A DNA stretch of 64,000 bases, from contig JACEEZ010018886.1 in the NCBI GenBank assembly GCA_016584305.1, positions 54,761 through 118,760 on the forward strand, written 5' to 3'. This stretch comes from Chionoecetes opilio (taxonomy: Eukaryota > Arthropoda > Malacostraca > Decapoda > Majidae). The notes below the pieces were generated by a model. It did no database searches, was not told the DNA's origin, and worked only from the letters and a program-made list of their open reading frames with translations. Below, one piece after another: positions 22,500 through 33,980 of this stretch (position 1 is its first letter; every line of letters begins with the position of its first letter). A program made the position numbers and the translations under genes.

Positions 22500-23440
22500 G
22501 CTGATGTACAACTATGTCCTGGTAAAAAAGCTTGTCTCATTCTCTATAGGCCTATTATTTACTATTATTTTATGCATTATATCTGTTCCTAAATACCTTT
22601 TTGTATATTGCCTGGTAAAAAAAACTTCTCTCATTCTCTATAGGCTTATTATTTTCTTCATTATATCTGTTACTATATAGCTTTTTATATATTTCCTTAT
22701 AAAGAACTCATCTCGCATTGAATTAATTTTTTTCTGTGTTTATTTCTTCACTATTTCTGTTCCTATATAGATTTTTGTATCACTACACACAACATATTGT
22801 CCTTCAAGTTATATTTCCTGGTAAAAAGCTTCTCTCATTTTCTAAGTATTCATTTTATCATTAATTTTGTTCCTATATAGCTTTTTATATCACTACATAC
22901 AGCATATTGCACTTCAAGGTCTCCCTTGAGACCGAGAACGTAATTTCCATTGTAATTTGGCTACCATTAGACGATTTTCAGTTAATATTAGCCATGTTTT
23001 ATAGTTATGACCTGTTTAGTATCTTTGTCCACTAGTTAATTTGGTATATTCAGTCACTTTTATGGCTCAACAACAGACAATTTTATATAGCCAAGGAAAG
23101 ATCTGGGCGTGAAGGGGTTAAATTTCCTTATAAAAAGCTTCTCTCATTCTATTAGTATTTATTTTCTCCATTATTTCTGTACCTAGGTAACTTCTACAGA
23201 TATATTTCATTGTAAAAAGCACCTCTCACTCTCTAGGTATATATTTGATCATTATTTTGGTATTTATAATTATTTTTGTACCTATATAGCTTTTTACATC
23301 TAATACTTTTAAGTCCTTCAAGCTATATTTCCTGGTAAAAACCTTCTCTCACTCTCTAAGTATATATCTCCTTCATTATTTCTGTACCTATATAGCTTTT
23401 TACATCTAATACTTCTAAGTCCTTCAAATGTTGTATACTG
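22500..23440 (+). repeat. Degenerate tandem repeats of about 105-125 bp, left arm
   Basis: Recurring blocks CCTGGTAAAAAGCTTCTCTC, ATTATTTCTGTTCC and TATATAGCTTTTTA. The last two units are 105 bp apart (23287 and 23392). Mirrored at 26160-27065 in the right arm. A non-repeated island at 22910-23125 (containing GACCTGTTTAGTATCTTTG) interrupts the array. Confidence 0.75.
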
Positions 23441-24145
23441 TGTTTATGTTCCTTCCTATCTGACACTCAAAAAACAATGTAATAATAGGCAAAATACGGT
23501 TTGTCAGCGGTCAGGAACATATCATAATTCAGCCTTTTTTCTATGTATGTATTAGTAGCTTTGTATATACGAGAACATTGATATATGAGAAAGTTCTGTC
23601 TGTATCTGCTCGTACCATCGCCATCAGACTGTGTTTATGTTCCTTCCTTCGTTGTGATGCAAATACTGATGATCTCAAAAATACGTTATCAATACTCTAA
23701 AAAAAAATTACTTTGCAGGTTTTTGTTTCCTGCTTAATTTATTAGTTATTTCCCTTGACCAGTCCTTGTTTTTTATTTCCTTTTGTCTTTTCCTTTATTT
23801 CTTATTTCCTTTATCTTCCTTTTTTATTTATTTTCTTAAGTCATTGACCATAAGTCCCTTAAGATGATCGAAAACGAACATCGAATTTATTCATCGAACA
23901 TGCACGCTTACCTTTAGTGATGAAATCCATTCATGAGTCTGAAGAAAATTCAGTGAAGGCGAGGGCGTAGGCCTCATGAGGTGTCTTGTGATTGTCTCAT
24001 CATATATTTTGACTTCACGAATACGTCTAATTTTTGTATAGTTATTAATTTTCTTAGGCTTTTTATATAAGGATGTACGTAATACTTACGTACGTACATA
24101 TTTTTCTATAAGCACAACAACTGTATGCGGTGGCGGAGGAAATCG

Positions 24146-24545
24146 AGTTAGAAAAATGCTAATAATCGTACAAAAAGTTTGGAAATTCCTCGTTTTCTTC
24201 TACAAATTTGTAAAAAAAAAACGAAGGGAAAAAAATTAAAAAAGATAAATAGAGTTAGAAATAATTATAATAATGGTAGGAAAAGTTTGGAAATTCCTCG
24301 TTTTCTTAAAATTTGAAGAAAAAAAAAACAAAGGGAAAAAAATTAAAAGATAAATAAAGTTAGAAATAATTATAATAATCGTAGGAAAAGTTTGAAAATT
24401 CCTCGTTTTCTTAAAATTTGGAAAAAAAAACGAAGGGAAAAAAATTAAAAAAGATAAATAGAGTTAGAAATAATTATAATAATCGTAGGAAAAGTTTGGA
24501 AATTCCTCGTTTCTTAAAATTTGGAAAAAAAACGCAGGGAATTTT
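24146..24545 (+). repeat. About 105-bp tandem repeat, four copies
   Basis: Each unit has GAGTTAGAAATAATTATAAT, then AAAGTTTGGAAATTCCTCG, then an A-rich stretch with ACGAAGGGAAAAAAATTAA. Copies start near 24146, 24252, 24357 and 24462. Confidence 0.85.
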
Positions 24546-24599
24546 TTTTTATTAGGGTGAAAAGTAGTGAAATATAGGTATTTTTTTTTTTTTAAGTGA

Positions 24600-25205
24600 C
24601 AGATCTTAAGTATGATAAAGTATGGGAGGAAATTATTAAGTATGTGTAATGTACAGTATAAGAAAGAATGGGTATGAAATAAACGACAATTTTATAAGTA
24701 TGCCAGCTATGAAGTGAATTTAAATATAAGTATGCATAGAATTGGTATGAATTATCGACAATTTTATAAGTATACAAGCTATGAAGTGAAATTTATATCT
24801 AAGTATGCGTAGAATGAGTTAATTTACGACAATTTTATAAGTATGCAAGCTATGAAGTGAAATTTATATCTAAGTATGCGTAGAATGAGTGAATTTACTA
24901 CAATTTTATAAGTATGCAAGCTATGAAGTGCAATTTATTTATAAGTATGCGTAGAATGGGTGAATTAAGGAAAATTTTATAAGTATGAAAGCGAGCGAAT
25001 AAGTGAAAATTTATAAATAAGTATGCGTAGAATGGTTGAATTATCGACAATTTTATAAGTATGCAAGCTATTAAGTGAATTTAAATATAAGTATGCGTAG
25101 AATGAGTTAATTTACGACAATTTTATACATATGCAGGCTATGAAGTGAAAATTTGTATATATGTATGCGTAGAATGGGTGAATTATCGACAATTTTATAG
25201 TGACT
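24600..25205 (+). repeat. About 71-bp tandem repeat, seven to eight copies
   Basis: The word AAGTATG(C/A)(C/A)AGCTAT recurs at 24696, 24768, 24839, 24910, 25057 and 25128, with a variant at 24981, giving a period of 71-76 bp. The second half of each unit contains AAGTATGCGTAGAATG and GACAATTTTATA. Confidence 0.9.
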
Positions 25206-28200
25206 GAGGAATAAGTGTTTTCGTAAGTGTGATATGATTTTCGGTTTGATAAGTAAGTACGACGTGACACTTTTATTTTCTAAGTATTAGGCGATTTAAG
25301 TAAGCGATGTACAGAGTGATTTTTTATATATGTATTCGGTAAAATTTGACGTAAAACACGAAAATGTAAGAACCGTAATAATGTTTTTATTTTTTTCCAA
25401 CATCATAAAGAAGGAAAGGGACGAGGAATAATGTGATAAAGAGAGGAATAAGGAGATAGGAAGAGGAATAAAGAGAAATAAGGAGGAAAAAGGGCAGGCA
25501 TTAGGTGATGGGGAGGAATAATGAGATAAAGAGAGAAATAAGGAGGAAAAAGGAGATAGAGAGGAATAAAGAGAGAAATACGGAGATAAAGAGAGAAATA
25601 AGGAGATAAAGAGAGGAATTAAGGCGATAAAGGGCAGAAAAAAAATAGATAAGGGAATAGAAGAAAAAAAACGATAAGTAACCATAACAATTTTTTTTCT
25701 CCGTTTTCCATCATCTTAAGGGACTTATGGTCAATGACTTAAGAAAATAAATAAAAAAGGAAGATAAAGGAAATAAGAAATAAAGGAAAAGACAAAAGGA
25801 AATAAAAAACAAGGACTGGTCAAGGGAAATAACTAATAAATTAAGCAAGAAACAAAAACCTGCAAAGTTATTAATTTTTTTAGAGTATTGATAACGTAAT
25901 TTTGAGATCATCAGTATTTGCATCACAACGAAGGAAGGAACATAAACACAGTCTGATGGCGATGGTACGAGCAGATACAGACAGAACTTTCTCATATATC
26001 AATGTTCTCGTATATACAAAGCTACTAATACATACATAGAAAAAAGGCTGGATTATGATATGTTCCTGACCGCTGACAAACCGTATTTGTACCCATTATT
26101 ACCTTGTTTTTTTTAGTGTCAGATAGGAAGGAACATAAACACAGTATACAACATTTGAAGGACTTAGAAGTATTAGATGTAAAAAGCTATATAGGTACAG
26201 AAATAATGAAGGAAATATATACTTAGAGTGAGAGAAGGTTTTTACCAGGAAATATAGCTTGAAGGACTTAAAAGTATTAGATGTAAAAAGCTATATAGGT
26301 ACAAAAATAATTATAAATACCAAAATAATGATCAAATATATACCTAGAGAGTGAGAGGTGCTTTTTACAATGAAATATATCTGTAGAAGTTACCTAGGTA
26401 CATAAATAATGGAGAAAATAAATACTAATAGAATGAGAGAAGCTTTTTATAAGGAAATTTAACCCCTTCACGCCCAGATCTTTCCTTGGCTATATAAAAT
26501 TGTCTGTTGTTGAGCCATAAAAGTGACTGAATATACCAAATTAACTAGTGGACAAAGATACTAAACAGGTCATAACTATAAAACATGGCTAATATTAACT
26601 GAAAATCGTCTAATGGTAGCCAAATTACAATGGAAATTACGTTCTCGGTCTCAAGGGAGACCTTGAAGTGCAATATGCTGTATGTAGTGATATAAAAAGC
26701 TATATAGGAACAAAATGAATGATAAAATGAATACTTAGAAAATGAGAGAAGCTTTTTACCAGGAAATATAACTTGAAGGACAATATGTTGTGTGTAGTGA
26801 TACAAAAATCTATATAGGAACAGAAATAGTGAAGAAATAAACACAGAAAAAAATAATTAAATGAGAGATGAGTTCTTTATAAGGAAATATATAAAAAGCT
26901 ATATAGTAACAGATATAATGAAGAAAATAATAAGCCTATAGAGAATGAGAGAAGTTTTTTTTACCAGGCAATATACAAAAAGGTATTTAGGAATAGATAT
27001 AATGCATAAAATAATAGTAAATAATAGGCCTATAGAGAATGAGACAAGCTTTTTTACCAGGACATAGTTGTACATCAGCCATTAGATTGTGCTATGGCGT
27101 TACAGTTTGTAATTTTGTTTGTATTACTGAATGCCATTATGACACTTCTGAAGAAATATGCATGAACTTCAATAAATTCGTCGTCCTTCTAAAATTTTGC
27201 GCGTCATCTTTGGAGGATATCAATAGCAGCGGAATTTTATTAGCCTTTCCATCTATTGTGCTATCGAGTTACTGATTGTATAGGTGACATAAGGGCTTTT
27301 TTTTTTTTTAAAGTATATAAGCGCTGTAATACTGCGGCTATAGGCAGCTTCATTATTTTTTATTTATAGCCATATATATTTTTTATAATATGCGCAATGT
27401 TAGGATTATGAAAGATACGGGAAAAAAAATGTTGTACTATATTTCATCCATCCACGAAAATTTTTGTAATGTTAGGGATAGTATTGATAATTATATAATT
27501 TATGAGACTTGAAAAGCACTAGAATATATATATTTTTTTCTTCATTAAAACGACATTCAATCAATATTAACCAGTAACTGATAAGTGAAGAAATTAATAA
27601 TATATATTTTTTTTTCACCATCACAATAAATATCACATCACAATAAGGCCGCCGTCACACGGGCGTTCCCGTATGCGCGTGCGCGGTGTTTTTAACGTTC
27701 AATGGGGTTCAATGGGACCTTTCACACGAGGCCTTGCACGCAAGTACAATGCAGTGCAAACGCCCGAGCCAGCCAGGCTGCTCATGTTCTTCCTGACGCG
27801 CGCGTCCTTGCACGCGACCGTCTAGCAGGCGTATTAAGATGTATTCGGACATAGACTATTATTATTATTACTATTATTATTATTATTATAGACGCTACGT
27901 ACAGTGAGTGGGTTACGTTAAGACTTGTACCACAGATGATATGGATTAAATTATTATTAATATTTATAATTTATGAAACTGAAAAAACACAAGGATATAT
28001 ATATTTTTTCATAAAAAAAAACGACTTTCAAATTTTTTTTTATTAATCTGTAACCAATGCTAATAATTTTTGTCGCTCGGAGTAACGACTTGTAGCTTCA
28101 TTATTTATTATGTTCTTATGTTAACAAGGCTAAACGATTGGAGATTATACAAGCATAATAATCAAGCTATCCATTTAATTTCTACAAGTTACAAGCATAT

Positions 28201-28285
28201 AAATACCTGCAAACAATTAATATTTATAACGCCACAATATGAAAAGCACTCGTGGCGTTTATTGAAGTCTGTGAGGGCATAGACA

Positions 28286-28330
<45 letters not shown>

Positions 28331-28645
28331 GACGATACGTACAATGAATGTGATGCATTAAGACTTGTACTATAAAATGATACGATGGCAACCGCGGCAT
28401 CGATCGAAAATAATCAATACCAGCCTCCCATTCTGTGGGTAGGCGGTTCAAATCCTCGAGCTCCCGGGGATTTTTCACTGATAAATTCGGGCGGTTACTA
28501 TCCCCCTTTGAGCAAGGGGATGGGGGTGTGTGGTGTGTGATGTCCCAGCATTGCCCAAAGATCGGTAATAATGAGCTCCAACCTCGCACTGGGAGGGTGA
28601 AAACTGGCGATCGCGAGCCACCGCGCGTGGACAAGACCATGGGTG

Positions 28646-28677
<32 letters not shown>

Positions 28678-28802
28678 CCCACCATCAAGCCCTCATGACC
28701 CAAATTTACCCAAAAAGTCACCTGGTTGGCACCCCTATATCCTCACTCCCAACCACCACTACCCCCCAGTCTCGTCAGACAGATGGTCACACGCCGCCAC
28801 CA

Positions 28803-29075
28803 CCCAGCACACTGGCTCCCCACGGTGGTGCCCTTTGGCGATGCCTTTCGGTGGTGACCTTTACCGGCACCTTTTGGCGATGCCTTCGGTGGTGCCCTTT
28901 GGCGGCACCCTTTTGGCGATGCCTTCGGTGGTACCCTTTGGTGGTGCCCTTTGGCGATGCCTTCGGTGGTGCCCTTTGGCGGCGCCCTTTGGTGGTGCCC
29001 TTCGGTGGTGCCCTTTGGCGATGCTTTCGGTGGTGCCCTTTGGCGGGGCCCTTTGGCGGCGCCCTTCATACTGGT
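28803..29075 (-). repeat. GCCAAAGGGCACC minisatellite, right arm
   Basis: Plus-strand units read GGTGCCCTTTGGC and GATGCCTTCGGT. The unit order differs from that of the left arm, which suggests independent slippage since the arms were duplicated. Confidence 0.9.
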
Positions 29076-29090
29076 GGTCCCAATCCTCAC

Positions 29091-29377
<287 letters not shown>

Positions 29378-29639
29378 ATACCCCCTATATCATCACCACC
29401 ACCACCACCACCACCACCACACCTGCTTCCTGTCACACCACCACCACCACCACCACTTCCGTTTTACAGAAAAACACCGATATGGCGTAGGTCATTCTCA
29501 CCCCCCCGCATCAATAATACCCCTTCACACACCCCCCGCATCAATAATACCCTCTCACCCCCCCTAAAACCCCCATTTTTCCAAAAAGTAACCATACTGT
29601 CTTATTATACAACTACTGGTTAAAAGTCTCGCTTAAGTT

Positions 29640-30130
29640 ATTTCACCAGACTTGACGTTCTCCTCTCGTCATGTCATACCATTTTAGATCTATTAGTGTG
29701 GTCCGAAAGTTAAGTCCGTGCTACTAAATGTACAACTAATGCTAATTTGTGCCCTAGTGTCAGCGAAATTCTGCAAAAACTACTACGTCACAGATAGGGA
29801 CTATCGTCAGCTAGGCTGATAAGACATGATAATTCTTTCACCAGTTTTAAAGTTGTCCTGTCCTGTCATTAACCTTGTATATTCTTGTTCGTGGTCTTAA
29901 GGTAAGTCCATGCTTCTGAATGTACATCTACGTGTTTACTTGTGTCCTGTTATCTGTAATTACATTATTTCTACGACGATACTCACTCTGTTACAAGCTC
30001 CGCCTGGCCCGCTGTTGTGCGAAATATTGTTAAGGCGCGAAATCCTGTAAACCCCTCCATTCATCGCTCTTATTTCACTGGTTTTACAGCTTAACTGCTG
30101 CCCTGATACATGTTACAGGCAACATCGAGT
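29640..30130 (+). repeat. Degenerate repeats of about 190 bp
   Basis: TTATTTCACCAGACTTGACG (29638), TTCTTTCACCAGTTTTAAAG (29834) and TTATTTCACTGGTTTTACAG (30070) start three weakly similar units. Each of the first two has AAGTCC(G/A)TGCT about 85 bp later. The last unit forms part of the foldback arm that follows. Confidence 0.5.
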
Positions 30131-30732
30131 CACTAGCTTCCCATGAGAACACTTATGTAACGCGGGAAAATGGGTTAAAACTTTTGATTCATGATTGACG
30201 AAGAGTTTACGTTGAGTGGGAGGGGGTAAAGTAATATATAAATGTCGAGTAATTAAATGCGTAATTTTCCTTCACTCCTCAGTTATGAATCACTATATAT
30301 AAATATATTTTGACATATTTTGTGCCGACGGTAGCTGGTGACGTCAGCGGGCCAGTCGACAAGGAAGGCAGGTAGCCATATTAGTTGTCTTTCGGTCCAC
30401 GTGTAAGCTGTGGTAACAACGTGTGGGGAGGTGCGGCTATCACCCTGTTCGAGGTATGTGCGGGGAAATGTGTTGGTGGGGATATAGAGGAGATTAATTA
30501 TTTATCTGTTATAGCAAGAAAGCTAATGGCATATGTTATTCATAGGGTTTCAAGGGAGCGGTGTGAAGCTGGCGGTGGGAAGCCGGCGGGGTGAGCAGCG
30601 GTGAGCTGGGGTGAACAGCTGTGAGCTGTGGGAGCAGCTGTGAATGACCCTGGATACACCAGGATACAGCTAAGGCTTTGTTTCATAGCTGGAGTGTGTG
30701 GGTATTGATATTGTATTGATACACTGACTCAG

Positions 30733-30843
30733 AGAATCAGTGTGACGGGAAAGTTACACAGAGAACCAGTGTGACGGGAAAGTTACACAGAGAACCAGTG
30801 TGACGGGAAAGTTACACAGAGAACCAGTGTGACGGGACATTTA
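30733..30843 (+). repeat. 28-29-bp tandem repeat, four copies
   Basis: Units of AGAGAACCAGTGTGACGGGA followed by AAGTTACAC. The first has AATC for AACC, and the fourth ends CATTTACTC. It lies inside the LTR-like insertion. Confidence 0.95.
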
Positions 30844-30948
30844 CTCAGTGATTTAGGGTGAAGGAGTTATAGGGTTACGCTTTGAGCACGAGCTGAGAGT
30901 CGCGTCTTGTCGATGTTATTAGCATTAAGTATGTATTTGCGTTGAAAG

Positions 30949-30990
30949 ACATTAGGTTAAGACATTAGGTTAAGACATTAGGTTAAGAAG
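30949..30990 (+). repeat. GACATTAGGTTAA tandem repeat, three copies
   Basis: Three perfect 13-bp units within the LTR-like insertion. The inverted duplicate at about 35940-35972 keeps two complete units and part of a third. Confidence 0.95.
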
Positions 30991-31534
30991 GAGTTGGGAA
31001 GTAATTACTGGTGAATCAGTAAAGTGTAAATATACTAATATTCTGATAACGAGTTGTTTATTCAGACCCATTAGTACTTACATATTTTCTTAATCTTATA
31101 TTTTTTTTCCCCACTTATTGTGGGTGGTGGCAGCGTAATAGCCAGGATTGTGGAGCCCTTCGAGTTAACGTCAAAGCTATAAAGCTATAAAGGGGGGTGC
31201 TACACTTACAAGTAATAATAATTTTTCAAAAGCTTAAAATATCCACGTCAAAAACAGTCAGGTTGTGGGAACAGGAGTATGGTATTTATCATGTATTATT
31301 TTATCAACTATTATTACTTGTAAGTGTTCTCATGGGAAGCTAGTGACTCGATGTTGCCTGTAACGTGTATCGGGGCAGCAGTTAAGCTGTAAAATGAGTG
31401 AAATAAGATAGCTGAATGGATGGGTCTACAGGATTTCGCACTGATAAGATTTCACGCAACACCGCCATTTGTTGGTTATCTCTGACGTCACGTATGAAGC
31501 CGTGAGAAGCGAGCCCAGGACCTCGCTTCCTCCG

Positions 31535-32082
31535 GTGTAGCGATCTCACCAGCTACCTTGGTCCGAGTAGCAACACTGCCCAAATACGCGTCACTGCGCA
31601 TGCGCGGCAGACGAGCTGTGCCTCACGCCGAATCTGAGAAGCTACCCTATCAGTGAAAAAGATAATATCAGCCATGGGAGAAGGTAATAAGTATACGAAG
31701 GATAGAAACTTTTGTGAGCGCATGGGACGTATCACGTTCTACCTGTTGAGTGGCAAGCATCCGCCAGGATGCAGTAAATCACAGAAAACTACTCTCCTGT
31801 AGCGATTTCACCAGCTACCCTTTGCTATGGCTGTAGCTACCCCATGCTTGCCACTCAACAGGTAGAACGTGATACGTCCCATGCGCTCATAAAAAGGTTC
31901 TATCCTTCGTATACCTTTGTATTATCTTCTTCTCCCATGGCTGATATTATCGTTTTCGCTGATAAGGTAGCTTCTCAGATTCGGCGTGAGGCACAGCTCG
32001 TCTGCCGCGCATGCGCAGTGACGCGTATTTGGGCAGTGTAGCTACTCGGACCAAGATCGCTTCTGAGATCGCTACACCTGCT
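31535..32082. mobile_element. Foldback element with arms of about 225-240 bp
   Basis: 31535-31762 and 31838-32082 are near-perfect reverse complements. Landmarks are CGTGATACGTCCCATGCGCTC, CCCATGGCTGATATTATC and CGCATGCGCAGTGACGCG. The outer end is GTGTAGCGATCTCACCAGCTA. The core (about 75 bp) repeats the word TGTAGCGATTTCACCAGCTAC once more. A short Met-containing frame in each arm has no recognisable function. Confidence 0.85.
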
Positions 32083-32099
32083 TCTTACGGCTTGCGCCA

Positions 32100-32665
32100 G
32101 TTGGGCAAGCCGGCTTCTTAAAAGTGCCTCGAGTTAACAAAAAACGCAAGCTGCCAGAAGCCGGCTTCTTGCGGCTTCCTCACCAAAATTCGCCTCTTGA
32201 GGCCTCAGGTGGTTGGCTTGATATATTATTTTTAGAAGGCTGAGATGGCTGGCCCTCGCCCGTGGTGTCCCAGGCTGGATTTGTTGAGTGACATGTAATT
32301 AATTGAGGCTTATGCTTCCCCCTGGTGCCCTCTGCCACACTTGCAGTCGGAGGTGAGGTTGATGGGCAGCATGTGGGTGTCTTCGGCTACTCGACGACAG
32401 AAAAAAAAATTGGTCCAGGAGAGTCTTGAACTAAATAGAGAGACCACTGACGAAAATAAACCCGCTTGCAAGTCTCTATAAAAAGATACTAAAGGAATAC
32501 AGACTCCTGGATCAATTTTAGATCAGCATGATGATTAAGCATGACAAAAGGATAAAACCTTATTTATTTTTTATTATTTTCGTAATGATTTACCTTCACC
32601 ATCTTCACAGTCTGGTTCAACTTTGGTCTTCTTAGTACATGCAAGGGAGAGTCGTTCTCGGGGAC
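32100..32665. other. No gene recognised; short AAGCCGGCTTCTT palindromes
   Basis: 32105-32190 contains two AAGCCGGCTTCTT words and related GCTTCTT(A/G)CGGCTT repeats. The rest, up to 32665, is unremarkable mixed sequence. Confidence 0.5.
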
Positions 32666-33980
32666 ATGGTCTTTTCAACTGGATGGGTTCGGAAGACTGA
32701 CGCCGTAAGAAATAGTGTCACTATTCCAGTACAAGACAGAGACAAGAGTAAGAAGTCAGAGACATGTAGCGCGTTTTCGCGACCGTTCTAGCCAGGTCTG
32801 GACTGGTTCAGTCCCGGGCGGACACTGTTTTCGCGAGGCTGATTGGACGTTCCAGCCCAGTCCAGACTGGGCCAACCCAGCGAGCAGGACCAGGTTGGAC
32901 CAGCGTGGGGAGAACTGGCGCATGCGCACTACAGTCAGCGGGGAAGACGACCAGGAGCTTCTCGTGCCGCTGATAAGACATGAAACCCCATGATGGCCGA
33001 CCATAAGACTAAAGTCATTTCACGAAAAATTACAATATTCGCAATTTGCTGAAACAACATCTTGGGAGATGAATGTACCGTCAACAACACTATAGTCGCC
33101 ACTGCACTAATGTCACCAGGCGCCATATATTACGAATTTTAGCATCACTACAGACTTGTATGTGTCACTGAAGACATGTACGGTAGCTATAGTGTTATGT
33201 AGATAATGTAAACTATGTACTGTGCACGTGATGTGATCTGTAGTGATGCTAAAACTCGTAATATATGCCCCCCTGCGACATTAGTGCAGTGGCGACTATA
33301 GATGGTGTTATTATAACGGTAAATGAAATGATTTTTCATCATTCATTTTTTCATAGTCATCCCTGCAACTTGACTTCCCATTGAGAAGTCAAGTAATAAA
33401 ACGCGCGCTTTTTAAAAATGTTTGCATTTCTGCCCGGAGGACCGCCCACTCGATCCCCCAGCCAATAGGAACGACGAATGGGACGGGGCCAGTCTCGATG
33501 TATTTTCGCGAGCATCAGTCCAGCCAGAACCGGTATAGACTGGACTGGACCAGGGCGGTGAACGTCGCGAAAACGCGCTAATAGGCTGCCTGTGACGAGT
33601 TATATCTGTCGGCCTCCTCGTAAACAATTCATCCATCGGGTACTGCTACTACATATCCCTCGTGTGTGTATGTAATACATTTTACGTTATAAAGTGTGTA
33701 AAATTGTGGGTTACGGTGTGCACGTTGCACACATTTGCCGTGCACAAAACTGTTTTTGGCATTTGGCGGTCTAAATACTGGACAAGAGAACGGATTTGGA
33801 ACGAGTATAAGGCAGGATTTTTGGAGCACTACAACTTTGCTTCTCTGACTTTTTTCCGTATCTATACCGGAAAAGCGTTCTTTACTATAAAAAAAAACTT
33901 CAAAACTGTTGTTTGACTGGCAGGGTTCTGCGGAAAAAAAATATACAATAATTATTATCGTTCTTCGCAAGATGTACAAT
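32665..33980 (+). repeat. Cleaner paralogue of 13.59-14.07 kb
   Basis: The flanks 32665-32766 and 33581-33980 match the minus strand of 13590-14070. It is interrupted by the foldback element at 32767-33580. No protein is recognised. The sequence continues as AT-rich DNA to about 34200 without features. Confidence 0.7.
32767..33580. mobile_element. 814-bp foldback element, TAGCGCGTTTTCGCGAC ends
   Basis: The outer inverted ends are TAGCGCGTTTTCGCGAC and its complement. A second, inner inverted pair is CACTATAGTCGCCACTGCACTAA (33084-33106) with its complement near 33282-33304, flanking a core centred at about 33195. The arms also share an AGTCCAGACTGG-type block. The paralogue near 13950 lacks it. 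The terminal TA may be the target duplication. It is GC-rich, unlike its surroundings, and encodes no transposase. Confidence 0.8.

Larger units (their letters stand above)
18890..23866 (+). repeat. Large palindrome, left arm (unit P copy 2)
   Basis: Pairs with 25710-29625 in inverted orientation. Outer landmark: GACAGTATGG (18903) with CCATACTGTC (about 29590). Inner landmark: CATAAGTCCCTTAAGATGA (23848-23866) with its complement starting near 25710. Inside are GA tracts, the GCCAAAGGGCACC minisatellite, a TG tract, SINE-like sequence, AAT repeats, a GC-rich block and an AT-rich tandem-repeat half. The first 250 bp are homopolymer-rich. It carries a 649-bp insertion and about 385 bp that the right arm lacks. 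No host gene. Confidence 0.9.
23867..25709. other. Spacer between palindrome arms, AT-rich
   Basis: About 1.84 kb without an inverted partner. It contains two unrelated tandem arrays (24146-24545 and 24600-25205) and a GGAATAAGGAGA-type purine-rich stretch (25425-25640). No gene is recognised; the apparent ORFs are low-complexity. Confidence 0.85.
30156..31204 (+). mobile_element. LTR-like insertion, 1049 bp (solo LTR or reduced LTR element)
   Basis: It starts TGTAAC, ends TACA and is flanked by the 4-bp repeat CTTA (30152-30155 and 31205-31208). The intact opposite foldback arm shows the site without it. Near the 3' end are a TGGTGGCAGCG word (31124-31134), resembling tRNA primer-binding sites of some Gypsy elements, and a purine run AAAGGGGGG (31189-31197), resembling a polypurine tract. 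No gag or pol sequence is present. A solo LTR or a miniature LTR element are both possible. Confidence 0.55.
30005..31475. mobile_element. Foldback element with arms of about 190 bp, split by an LTR-like insertion
   Basis: The left arm (about 30005-30155, continuing at 31205-31223) is the reverse complement of the right arm (about 31305-31475). Shared words include CACTAGCTTCCCATGAGAAC and ACTTACAAGTAATAATA. Without the insertion the element is about 420 bp, with a short core (GGTTGTGGGAACAGG). No transposase. Part of it is duplicated, inverted, at 35577-35720. Confidence 0.8.

Noticed and set aside
24146..25205. Regular repeats of 71 and 105 bp as a CRISPR-like array
   Set aside because: The repeats are contiguous without unique spacers, AT-rich and in a eukaryotic context.
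30310..30600. Short frame with Cys/Gly-rich sequence (MSFGPRVSCGNN...) as a small gene
   Set aside because: It lies within the LTR-like insertion, has no recognisable domain and only about 70 codons; more likely chance.
30949..30990. TTAGG-containing repeat as an interstitial telomere
   Set aside because: The unit is the 13-bp GACATTAGGTTAA in three copies, not (TTAGG)n. It lies inside an LTR-like insertion and its inverted duplicate.
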